From an uncultured Oscillospiraceae bacterium (GTDB lineage Bacteria; Bacillota_A; Clostridia; Oscillospirales; Oscillospiraceae): a stretch of DNA of 11,959 nt. This document shows positions 6,953 through 11,959 of this stretch, piece after piece (position 1 is the first letter of the stretch; every line of letters begins with the position of its first letter). The notes beneath the pieces were generated by a model. The model ran no database searches, was not told the DNA's origin, and saw nothing but the letters and a program-made list of their open reading frames with translations. Position numbers and translations under genes: made by a program. The stretch covers positions 1 to 11,959 of the forward strand of contig CALXGC010000095.1 of the NCBI GenBank assembly GCA_944387755.1, given 5' to 3'.

Positions 6953-6958
6953 CAGTTG
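6941..6958 (+). promoter_or_regulatory. Ribosome site fixing the TTG start of tsaD
   Basis: gaggagg (6941-6947) lies 8 bases before TTG 6956 and overlaps the last codons of rnz. No in-frame ATG or GTG exists near the conserved N-terminus, so TTG is the only reasonable start. Confidence 0.85.
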
Positions 6959-7975
6959 GAAGATGTATTGATATTGGCGGTGGAGAGCTCCTGTGACGAG
7001 ACAGCCGCCGCGGTGGTGAAAAATGGGCGCGAGGTGCTGTCCAATGTGATTTCCTCCCAGATCGCCCTGCACACGCTGTACGGCGGGGTTGTCCCGGAGA
7101 TTGCTTCCAGGAAGCATATCGAGAAGATCAACCAGGTGATTGAGGAGGCGCTCTCCCAGGCCGGGGTAAGGCTGGGGGATATCACGGCCATCGGCGTCAC
7201 CTATGGGCCGGGGCTTGTGGGAGCCCTGCTGGTGGGGGTGGCGGAGGCCAAGGCCATCAGTTTTGCGGCGGGTATCCCGCTGGTGGGCGTGCACCACATC
7301 GAGGGGCACATCTGCGCAAATTACATTGAGAATCCGGATCTGGAGCCGCCGTTCTTATGCCTGGTGGTGTCCGGCGGGCATACCCATCTGGTGCGGGTGG
7401 TGGATTATGGGAAATACGAGATTCTGGGGCGCACCCGGGACGATGCCGCAGGGGAGGCCTTCGACAAGGTGGCCAGGGCCATCGGCCTAGGCTATCCCGG
7501 CGGGCCGAAGATCGATAAGCTGGCGAAGGAGGGCAATCCGGAGGCCATCGCCTTTCCCAGGGCGAAGCTTGCGGATGCAGAATACGATTTCAGCTTCAGC
7601 GGCCTGAAATCCGCCGTCTTAAATTACCTGAACGGCTGCCGGATGAAGGGAGAGCCCATCTGCGAGGCTGACGTGGCCGCCTCCTTCCAGAGAGCGGTGA
7701 CCGATGTGCTGGTGGAGCACGCGGTTCACGGGGCTAAGGAGTTCGGCATGGACAAGCTGGCCATCGCCGGAGGCGTGGCGTCCAACTCAGCGCTGCGGGC
7801 CGCCATGGCAGAGGCGTGTGCGAAGGAGGGTATCCGTTTCTACCACCCGTCGCCCATCTTCTGCACGGACAATGCGGCGATGATCGGGGTGGCCGCCTAC
7901 TATGAGTATATGGCGGGAACGAGGAGCGGACTGGATCTCAACGCCGTGCCCAACCTGCGGCTGGGAGAGCGTTAG
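6956..7975 (+). CDS. tsaD: tRNA t6A transferase subunit TsaD
   Basis: TsaD (Kae1/Gcp) transfers threonylcarbamoyl from its adenylate to A37 of tRNA, working with TsaB and TsaE. The 339 residues match the family. Motifs: [11 protein letters not shown] (6-16), [12 protein letters not shown] (43-54), the metal-binding HHIEGH (113-118), [11 protein letters not shown], the nucleotide loop region [34 protein letters not shown] and [10 protein letters not shown] with the last metal ligand Asp near 305. It begins with TTG, so translation may be tuned below that of tsaB. Only 3 bases separate it from rnz. The threonylcarbamoyl-AMP synthase TsaC is not in the window and must be elsewhere. Confidence 0.97.
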   Translation: MEDVLILAVESSCDETAAAVVKNGREVLSNVISSQIALHTLYGGVVPEIASRKHIEKINQVIEEALSQAGVRLGDITAIGVTYGPGLVGALLVGVAEAKAISFAAGIPLVGVHHIEGHICANYIENPDLEPPFLCLVVSGGHTHLVRVVDYGKYEILGRTRDDAAGEAFDKVARAIGLGYPGGPKIDKLAKEGNPEAIAFPRAKLADAEYDFSFSGLKSAVLNYLNGCRMKGEPICEADVAASFQRAVTDVLVEHAVHGAKEFGMDKLAIAGGVASNSALRAAMAEACAKEGIRFYHPSPIFCTDNAAMIGVAAYYEYMAGTRSGLDLNAVPNLRLGER

Positions 7976-8073
7976 AAGGCTGCCTAGGCAGGAATGCAGG
8001 GGTATCCGGGCGGCGGCTGAGAAGCGGAGTGCCGGCAGCAAAATGCCGGACGTGAGAGATGCAGGAGAAGACA

Positions 8074-8808
8074 ATGGGAGAAGGGCGTGTGAGAGCTATG
8101 GCGGGAGCGACGGCGATTGTCCTGGCTGCAGGGCAGGGAAAACGGATGAAGAGTGAGGTGCCCAAGCAGTTTCTGGAGCTGAGAGGGCGTCCCATGCTGG
8201 AACATTCCCTGGAGGTTTTCCAGAGAAGCCCCCTCATCCAGGAGATTGTGCTGGTCACCGGCCAGGAGGACATCCCCTATTGCAGGGAGAAGATTGTGGA
8301 GGCCGGCGGCTTTACAAAGGTGCGGGCCATTGTCCCTGGAGGCCAAGAGCGCTACGACTCTGTCTATGAAGGCCTGAGGGCCTGCGGGGAAGCCTGCCGG
8401 TGGGTGTTCATCCACGACGGGGCAAGGCCCCTGGTCAGCGAGGCAATCCTGGAGCGGGCCATGGCAATGGTGAAGGAGCGGGACGCCTGCGTCGTGGGAA
8501 TGCCGGTGAAGGACACCATCAAGATCGCGGACGCGGACGGCAGCATCCAGGTGACACCGGACAGGAGCCGGGTCTGGATGATCCAGACGCCCCAGGTGTT
8601 CCGTTTCCAGCTGGTGCGGGAGGCCTACAGCAAGCTGATGGCCCTGCCGCCCGAGGCGCGCAAAGGCGTGACGGACGACGCCATGGTTGTGGAGCAGATG
8701 CTGGGCAGGAAGGTGTACCTGACGGAGGGCTCCTACAGCAACATCAAGATTACCACGCCGGAGGATCTGGCGATTGCGGAGGTGTTGCTGGGGGAGGGGG
8801 AGCGGTGA
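8074..8808 (+). CDS. ispD: 2-C-methyl-D-erythritol 4-phosphate cytidylyltransferase IspD
   Basis: Third step of the MEP isoprenoid pathway: CTP plus MEP gives CDP-methylerythritol. Motifs: the CTP-binding loop IVLAAGQGKRM followed by PKQF, VPGGQERYDSVYEGL, FIHDGARPLVS, VVGMPVKDTIK, WMIQTPQVFR, GVTDDAMVVEQ and IKITTPEDLAIAE, in the family order. From ATG 8074 there are 244 residues (family about 230). I chose 8074 because aggag (8063-8067) is 6 bases upstream; ATG 8059 has no clear site, and ATG 8098, which would give 236 residues, is possible. The 98-base gap after tsaD holds a 12-base palindrome ctgcctaggcag (7980-7991) and a 6-bp hairpin (8032-8049) but no obvious terminator or promoter, so ispD may be read from the operon. 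No ispF follows. Confidence 0.95.
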   Translation: MGEGRVRAMAGATAIVLAAGQGKRMKSEVPKQFLELRGRPMLEHSLEVFQRSPLIQEIVLVTGQEDIPYCREKIVEAGGFTKVRAIVPGGQERYDSVYEGLRACGEACRWVFIHDGARPLVSEAILERAMAMVKERDACVVGMPVKDTIKIADADGSIQVTPDRSRVWMIQTPQVFRFQLVREAYSKLMALPPEARKGVTDDAMVVEQMLGRKVYLTEGSYSNIKITTPEDLAIAEVLLGEGER

Positions 8809-8850
8809 GGAGAAGCGGATCTAAGCTGCTCTGTGTGGCTGCTTTCGGCG

Positions 8851-8881
8851 GCCTGTCCCTGTGTGTGTCAGAGGGGCAGGC
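8851..8881 (+). other. 10-bp stem-loop after ispD
   Basis: gcctgtccct (8851-8860) pairs with aggggcaggc (8872-8881), with one G-U pair and an 11-base loop. It is 42 bases past the ispD stop. There is no run of T after it, so it is either a weak terminator or an mRNA end stabiliser. The gap 8809-8929 holds nothing else I can support. Confidence 0.4.
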
Positions 8882-8929
8882 GTATGGATAGCCGCAGGGA
8901 AATGTGCTTGAAAAATTGAAGGTTCATCC

Positions 8930-9142
8930 ATGAATTTGACGGGAAAGAAGATCAAGTATTATAGAAAGAAGCGAAAGATGAGCCAGCAGGAATTGTCGGA
9001 TAAATTAGAGACTTTGGCGGTGTATATATGCAGGGGTTCCATTTCCAGAATTGAAGATGGGTCAAGGACAGTTACAGATATCGAATGATATGGTTTGGCG
9101 CAAATACTGCAGACGCCCATCAATAAATTTTTTGAAGAATGA
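8930..9142 (+). pseudogene. XRE-family helix-turn-helix regulator interrupted by an in-frame TGA
   Basis: The ATG at 8930 has gaagg 7 bases upstream. Its 52-codon frame encodes a DNA-binding domain: MNLTGKKIKYYRKKRKMSQQ, then ELSDKLETLAVYICRGSISR, IEDGSRTVTDIE, where TGA stops it at 9086-9088. The same frame then continues YGLAQILQTPINKFFEE to a second TGA at 9140-9142. This is the expected C-terminal helix of such regulators. The broken position should be a hydrophobic residue (a Leu TTA or TTG codon is one base from TGA). Intact, the protein would have 70 residues. The gene is clearly more AT-rich than the operon before it and is probably acquired and decayed. A 52-residue product keeping the helix-turn-helix could still be made. 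Confidence 0.75.
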
Positions 9143-9168
9143 CAAACCTTTTGCAGTCATCGAAAAGA

Positions 9169-9220
9169 AATAGCGCTGGTACATGAGAGAACCCAAGGTT
9201 CTTTGTGTACCAGCGCTATT
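9169..9220 (-). terminator. Long hairpin, terminator for the minus-strand membrane gene
   Basis: Arms aatagcgctggtaca (9169-9183) and its exact complement (9206-9220) form 15 perfect base pairs. An inner 6-bp stem (9188-9193 with 9197-9202) closes on loop caa. On the minus strand the hairpin runs into tttcttttc, a U-rich tail, so it should end transcription of the gene whose stop is at 9252. On the plus strand the following cgcctttcgtc is a much poorer tail. The arms are unusually long for a simple terminator. Confidence 0.7.
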
Positions 9221-9251
9221 CGCCTTTCGTCTATATTCGTGGCGAAGCCCC

Positions 9252-9683
9252 TTAGATCTGCAGGCCAGTGCCCGCCGCCCCTGCAGAGATATCCCTGAAA
9301 AGCCTTCCGCAGAGCCGCCTGCCGGCGTCGAAGGTGAGCTGCCAGAAAAGCAGTACACAGACGTAGAGTCCGATCTCCCCGCCGGTAGTCAGATAGTAGA
9401 GGCAGATGCACATGAGCAGAAGAAGCATGGGCTTGGCGATCAGGCGGACAAGCTGGAAGCTCTGCACAAAGTTCTGCAGCATGGCATAGTGGATGGACAG
9501 AACCGCCATATAGAAAAGGGGGACGAGCCACAGAAGCATCCGCAGCACCCCTTCCGTCTTGATTTCCCGCACAGCGAAAAAGCGGCTGATGACAGCGTAG
9601 CTGAGAACATGCTCCAGGAGGAGAGCGGCGGTAAACAGGAAGATGAAGAGAGAAACACGTGTGCTTTCTTTGGCGTTTTTCAT
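9252..9683 (-). CDS. Four-helix membrane protein, unknown function
   Basis: A 143-residue hydrophobic protein that I cannot assign to a family. Predicted helices lie at about residues 10-32, 49-69, 81-99 and 103-118, with a short Lys/Glu/Arg N-terminus (MKNAKESTR) and an Arg-rich end (AGRRLCGRLFRDIS). No catalytic motif is seen. The start ATG (9683) has a strong aaaggagg site about 9 bases upstream, which favours this frame over the plus-strand and other minus-strand frames covering the same bases. It has its own promoter candidate (9755-9783) and a strong terminator (9169-9220), so it is a single-gene unit facing the same way as the PadR/DUF2812 pair. A hydrophobic frame can arise by chance in antisense, but the ribosome site and flanking signals argue for a real gene. 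Confidence 0.75.
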   Translation of the reverse strand: MKNAKESTRVSLFIFLFTAALLLEHVLSYAVISRFFAVREIKTEGVLRMLLWLVPLFYMAVLSIHYAMLQNFVQSFQLVRLIAKPMLLLLMCICLYYLTTGGEIGLYVCVLLFWQLTFDAGRRLCGRLFRDISAGAAGTGLQI

Positions 9684-9754
9684 TTGAAAAGGCCTCCTTT
9701 CTGATACCAGGCTATCTGCAAGGCAGCCTGTGATGGAACTAGGATGCTATGACA

Positions 9755-9783
9755 AGTATAACAAAAATTTTTTAGGAAGGCAA
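9755..9783 (-). promoter_or_regulatory. Candidate promoter of the four-helix membrane protein gene
   Basis: Read on the minus strand: TTGCCT (9783-9778), 17-base spacer, TATACT (9760-9755). It is 72 bases before the ATG at 9683, in an AT-rich stretch. Confidence 0.55.
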
Positions 9784-9838
9784 TGAAATGGATGCCTGTT
9801 TTCAGAAATTATTTTTAAATATTATTTTTCAGAAACAA

Positions 9839-9854
9839 CCGGCGCTACCGCCGG
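9839..9854 (-). terminator. Weak terminator overlapping the DUF2812 stop
   Basis: ccggcg (9839-9844) pairs with cgccgg (9849-9854) around a 4-base loop that contains most of the stop codon. On the minus strand it is followed by gttgtttct, only partly a U-run. It may be leaky, allowing read-through toward the membrane gene at 9683. Confidence 0.45.
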
Positions 9855-10393
9855 GCGGCTTTCCAAAAATTCCAGTATTGCAGGCCGAAATGCAGGAACA
9901 GCAGGATGTAGACGGCAAGAAAAAATAGGAAGCTAGCTGCCATGATGTAACCGGAAGCGGTGCCCAGGCTGCTTTGCAGGTAAATATTGGGGACAATGCA
10001 GAGGAAAAAGACGAGGAGAAGCGGAAGCATCCGGCCTTTAAATACCCGCTTCATCATGTCGAGCCGGGAGTCGTCGTCACAGAAAATTTCCTCATCGCCG
10101 TTCATTTGGGCGACAGGCTTGCGGAAATAGCTGTATCCCATGTAGTCCTGCAGATACTCCCAGCCGCAGTCCTGAAACAGCTGGATATAGTCCTCTTTCT
10201 GGACACGGCTCTGCGGGTTATAATCCAGCTGGTAGACCACATCCGCAGGCTGGCTTTTTACAAAATGATACAGCCCAAGAAAGCTGAGGCCGGCAAATTC
10301 CCAGCCTTCCTTATGCCGCTGGCGGAGATAATCCTGCTCCTCCTGCCACTGGGCAATGCTGAAAAAACGTAACTCCGTCTTGGTGTTTTTCAT
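9845..10393 (-). CDS. DUF2812 domain membrane protein
   Basis: A 182-residue protein with a soluble DUF2812-like half: FFSIAQWQEEQDYLRQRHKE, GWEFAGLSFLGLYHF, the VVYQLDYNP strand, EDYIQLFQDCGWEYLQDYMG and YSYFRKP (to about residue 92). An acidic linker (GDEEIFCDDDSRLD) follows, then two membrane helices (about 122-139 and 149-170) and a basic tail. DUF2812 proteins are widespread in Firmicutes and are typically encoded beside a PadR-type regulator, as here; their function is unknown. The start ATG 10393 follows the PadR stop by one base (tgacatg), with ggaggt inside the PadR end, so the two are translationally coupled. By analogy with other PadR partners it may sense or respond to membrane or small-molecule stress; that is inference. 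Confidence 0.85.
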   Translation of the reverse strand: MKNTKTELRFFSIAQWQEEQDYLRQRHKEGWEFAGLSFLGLYHFVKSQPADVVYQLDYNPQSRVQKEDYIQLFQDCGWEYLQDYMGYSYFRKPVAQMNGDEEIFCDDDSRLDMMKRVFKGRMLPLLLVFFLCIVPNIYLQSSLGTASGYIMAASFLFFLAVYILLFLHFGLQYWNFWKAARR

Positions 10394-10394
10394 G

Positions 10395-10709
10395 TCAGCG
10401 CACCTCCATCATATTTCGGTACAAGCGTTCAATCCGTTTCATTTCCAATTCCAATATTTGCCTTCCCAGATCTGTGATATGGTAAATCTTCCGTTTCTCC
10501 TCTTCCCTCACAAACCGGATGAGTCCGTCTTTCTCCATCTTAGAAAGGCTGCCGTACATCGTGCCGGGGCTGATGCGAAGCTCCCCTGCCGTCAGCGCTT
10601 CCACGCGCTGGACAATGCTGTATCCGTGGGCTTCCTCCCGCAGGCAGAGAAGAATGTAGAAGCCGGTCTCTGTCATAGGAACGTACACTTTTTGGATATG
10701 GGCATCCAT
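10395..10709 (-). CDS. PadR-family transcriptional regulator
   Basis: Winged-helix repressor of 104 residues, short-form PadR. Evidence: FYILLCLREEAHGYSIVQRV (helices 1-2), LTAGELRISPGTMYGSLSKM (recognition helix region with the hallmark SPGTMYGSLSKMEKDGLI), and the wing VREEEKRKIYHITDLGRQIL, followed by one C-terminal dimerisation helix. The ATG at 10709 has gaggtgagg 5 bases upstream; Met12 is a weaker alternative. It is co-transcribed with the DUF2812 gene from the promoter at 10788-10760. A 19-base palindrome sits on the predicted transcript start, so autorepression is likely. PadR proteins usually control their own operon and respond to phenolics, antibiotics or other small molecules; the ligand here is unknown. 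Confidence 0.92.
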   Translation of the reverse strand: MDAHIQKVYVPMTETGFYILLCLREEAHGYSIVQRVEALTAGELRISPGTMYGSLSKMEKDGLIRFVREEEKRKIYHITDLGRQILELEMKRIERLYRNMMEVR

Positions 10710-10737
10710 AAAATCCTCACCTCACTGTGCACTGCGA

Positions 10738-10756
10738 TATATTGAACTTCGATATA
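10738..10756. promoter_or_regulatory. Likely PadR operator, 19-base imperfect palindrome
   Basis: tatattgaa (10738-10746), one central base, ttcgatata (10748-10756): nine-base arms with one mismatched pair. It lies just downstream of the -10 element and covers the predicted transcript start near 10753, about 29 bases before the PadR ATG. The location suits a repressor site; assignment to this PadR is inferred from position. Confidence 0.65.
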
Positions 10757-10759
10757 AAA

Positions 10760-10788
10760 AGCATAAGGCAAAGAGGGAGGAATGTCAA
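10760..10788 (-). promoter_or_regulatory. Promoter of the PadR-DUF2812 operon
   Basis: On the minus strand: perfect TTGACA (10788-10783), 17-base spacer, TATGCT (10765-10760). Close to the sigma-A consensus with ideal spacing, and directly abutted by the palindrome. Confidence 0.78.
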
Positions 10789-10889
10789 GATAAAAGTATA
10801 AAGATAAAAGAAAGAGTCGAAAAAGACGGCAGAAATATTTGCCGGGAAAATCAATAGCCTGCTGAGGGGAAAATTCATAAAAATAGTAA

Positions 10890-10918
10890 TTGACACCAAA
10901 ATAGAAACATGCTAAAAT
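10890..10918 (+). promoter_or_regulatory. Upstream promoter (P1) of the serine tRNA unit
   Basis: TTGACA (10890-10895), 17-base spacer, TAAAAT (10913-10918). About 90 bases before the first tRNA. Confidence 0.75.
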
Positions 10919-10962
10919 ACCAATTGGCTCTGAAAAAGGGCAGTCTTCAAATGGAAAAGATC

Positions 10963-10992
10963 TTGACACGAAGGCACAGGATAGTGTAGAAT
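10963..10992 (+). promoter_or_regulatory. Proximal promoter (P2) of the serine tRNA unit
   Basis: TTGACA (10963-10968), 18-base spacer, TAGAAT (10987-10992). The predicted transcript start near 10999 lies about 10 bases before the tRNA, typical of stable RNA promoters. Confidence 0.78.
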
Positions 10993-11008
10993 AGTCAAGC
11001 ACACATTT

Positions 11009-11094
11009 GGAGAGGTGTCCGAGTGGCTTAAGGAGCTGGTCTTGAAAACCAGTGATTCCGAAAGGGACCGTGGGTTCGAATCCCACCTTCTCCG
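11009..11094 (+). tRNA. tRNA-Ser (anticodon TGA)
   Basis: An 86-base gene with acceptor stem ggagagg/cttctcc (one G-U pair), anticodon stem ctggt/accag around loop cttgaaa (anticodon at 11043-11045), a long variable arm typical of class II tRNAs, and T-arm gtgggttcgaatcccac (11070-11086). The discriminator base is G at 11094, as in serine tRNAs. CCA is not encoded (gttttag follows), so 3' processing by RNase Z and CCA addition is needed. Confidence 0.97.
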
Positions 11095-11136
11095 TTTTAG
11101 GTTTCATAATATGGTTTAAAGTTTATTCAGGCTTTT

Positions 11137-11225
11137 GGAGAAGTACCCAAGCGGCTGAAGGGGCTCCCCTGGAAAGGGAGTAGGTCGTTAGTAGCGGCGC
11201 GAGGGTTCAAATCCCTCCTTCTCCG
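11137..11225 (+). tRNA. tRNA-Ser (anticodon GGA)
   Basis: An 89-base gene with acceptor stem ggagaag/cttctcc (fully paired), anticodon stem ctccc/gggag around loop ctggaaa (anticodon at 11171-11173), a long variable arm (taggtcgttagtagcggcgc region) and T-arm gagggttcaaatccctc. Discriminator G at 11225, no encoded CCA. It lies 42 bases after tRNA-Ser(TGA) and probably shares its transcript. Confidence 0.97.
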
Positions 11226-11227
11226 TT

Positions 11228-11255
11228 CGCAGCCATAACGGCTGCGACATTTTTT
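11228..11255 (+). terminator. Rho-independent terminator of the tRNA unit
   Basis: cgcagcc (11228-11234) pairs perfectly with ggctgcg (11240-11246) around loop ataac, followed by aca and six T (11250-11255). It ends the serine tRNA transcript just before the rRNA promoter, so the tRNAs and rRNA are separate units. Confidence 0.88.
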
Positions 11256-11286
11256 GCCCGTTTTGCAGACGGATGAAAATAATTTG

Positions 11287-11315
11287 TTGACAAAAGGGAC
11301 AGAAAATGGTAAGAT
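11287..11315 (+). promoter_or_regulatory. rRNA operon promoter
   Basis: Perfect TTGACA (11287-11292), 17-base spacer, TAAGAT (11310-11315, 4 of 6 consensus). Preceded by AT-rich sequence (gatgaaaataattt), as expected of an UP-like element. Predicted start near 11321. An overlapping gataat (11313-11318) would need a 20-base spacer and is less likely. Confidence 0.7.
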
Positions 11316-11319
11316 AATA

Positions 11320-11342
11320 AAGCTATCCCTATCAGATAGCTT
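11320..11342 (+). other. Hairpin at the 5' end of the rRNA transcript
   Basis: aagctatc (11320-11327) and gatagctt (11335-11342) pair perfectly around a 7-base loop. It coincides with the predicted first bases of the rRNA transcript, so the nascent RNA would begin in a stem. Confidence 0.6.
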
Positions 11343-11553
11343 GTTTGAGGAAAAGAGAGAACCTTGATAACTGAACAGTGAAACAACCCTGAAAATTCTG
11401 CCTGCTTTGCGGCGGGGAGCTGAGGAGGGATGGCGAAGCCGCCAGCCGCAGCGAGACGAAGCGAAGCGGGGAAGAGAAATTCAGAGAACGTTTTTAGAGA
11501 CGACCTAAGAACAGTAAATAAGGAAAAGCCAGCAGGTTTTTCTGAACGGATTT
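11343..11553 (+). ncRNA. 16S rRNA precursor leader
   Basis: About 210 bases, non-coding, transcribed but removed during processing. It holds gaaccttgataactgaacag (11360-11379), similar to conserved Firmicute rRNA leader and spacer segments and possibly part of the antitermination region. A GC-rich block follows (about 11397-11478), with an outer stem tgcggc/gccgca (11408-11413 with 11445-11450), an inner stem tggcg/cgcca (11431-11435 with 11440-11444), and a gcgagacgaagcgaagcg tail. The last 70 bases are AT-richer and probably contain one side of the 16S processing stem, whose partner is beyond the window. Confidence 0.65.

Positions 11554-11959
<406 letters not shown>

Noticed and set aside
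5636..7309. Minus-strand open frame of 557 codons opposite rimI, the four-cysteine gene, rnz and tsaD
   Set aside because: Long only because GC-rich codons leave few antisense stops. It is His/Pro/Leu/Arg-rich with no recognisable motif, and covers four well-supported genes.
9086..9088. TGA in the XRE gene as a selenocysteine codon
   Set aside because: No selenocysteine insertion hairpin was seen just downstream, and this regulator family has no redox site there.
9183..9704. Plus-strand open frame of 173 codons over the four-helix membrane gene
   Set aside because: Hydrophilic low-information sequence starting inside the long hairpin, without a ribosome site. The minus-strand frame has a strong one and coherent membrane helices.
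10673..11107. Minus-strand open frame of 144 codons running through tRNA-Ser(TGA)
   Set aside because: It is the antisense of a tRNA gene and its promoters, a known source of false proteins.

Overview
The 16S fragment at the right end has Lachnospiraceae-type signatures (Clostridia, cluster XIVa), and the gene order tsaE-tsaB-rimI-rnz-tsaD fits that group. Strong AGGAGG-type ribosome sites, TTGACA/TATAAT promoters and GC-rich codon use in the main operon point to a high-GC gut-type Lachnospiraceae chromosome. The genus cannot be fixed from about 400 bases of 16S.

Layout. Bases 1-3094 (+) hold the end of an export cassette: a membrane-fusion (HlyD/MacA-like) adaptor that is already open at base 1, followed directly by a MacB/FtsX-type ABC permease. 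No ATPase gene lies between or after them, so it should be upstream or elsewhere. A sigma-A promoter at 3150-3178 then starts a long + strand run. It contains a YcxB-like membrane protein (3241), tsaE, tsaB, rimI, an unrecognised 84-residue four-cysteine protein (5768), RNase Z (rnz), tsaD (TTG start) and, after a 98-base gap, ispD (8074-8808). TsaE, TsaB and TsaD make the t6A37 modification of ANN-decoding tRNAs, RNase Z trims tRNA 3' ends, and RimI acetylates ribosomal protein S18. Most of the operon therefore serves tRNA maturation and translation; IspD belongs to MEP isoprenoid synthesis.

Bases 8930-10800 are a visibly more AT-rich accessory patch. It has a small XRE-type regulator gene broken by one in-frame TGA (8930-9142), then three minus-strand genes: a four-helix membrane protein (9252-9683), and a PadR regulator with a DUF2812 membrane protein (10709-9845). 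The PadR promoter (TTGACA-17-TATGCT) carries a 19-base imperfect palindrome over the predicted transcription start, which suggests autorepression.

From 10890 the + strand is an RNA region: two tandem promoters, tRNA-Ser(TGA), tRNA-Ser(GGA), a clear terminator, then an rRNA promoter, a structured leader of about 230 bases and the start of 16S rRNA (11554 to the window end).

I see no CRISPR array, transposase, phage or toxin genes. The best leads are the uncharacterised four-cysteine protein inside the tRNA-maturation operon, the PadR/DUF2812 module with its operator, the nonsense-broken XRE gene, the low-complexity tandem repeats at gene ends (adaptor N-terminus and tsaB/rimI junction), and the hairpin at the 5' end of the rRNA transcript.
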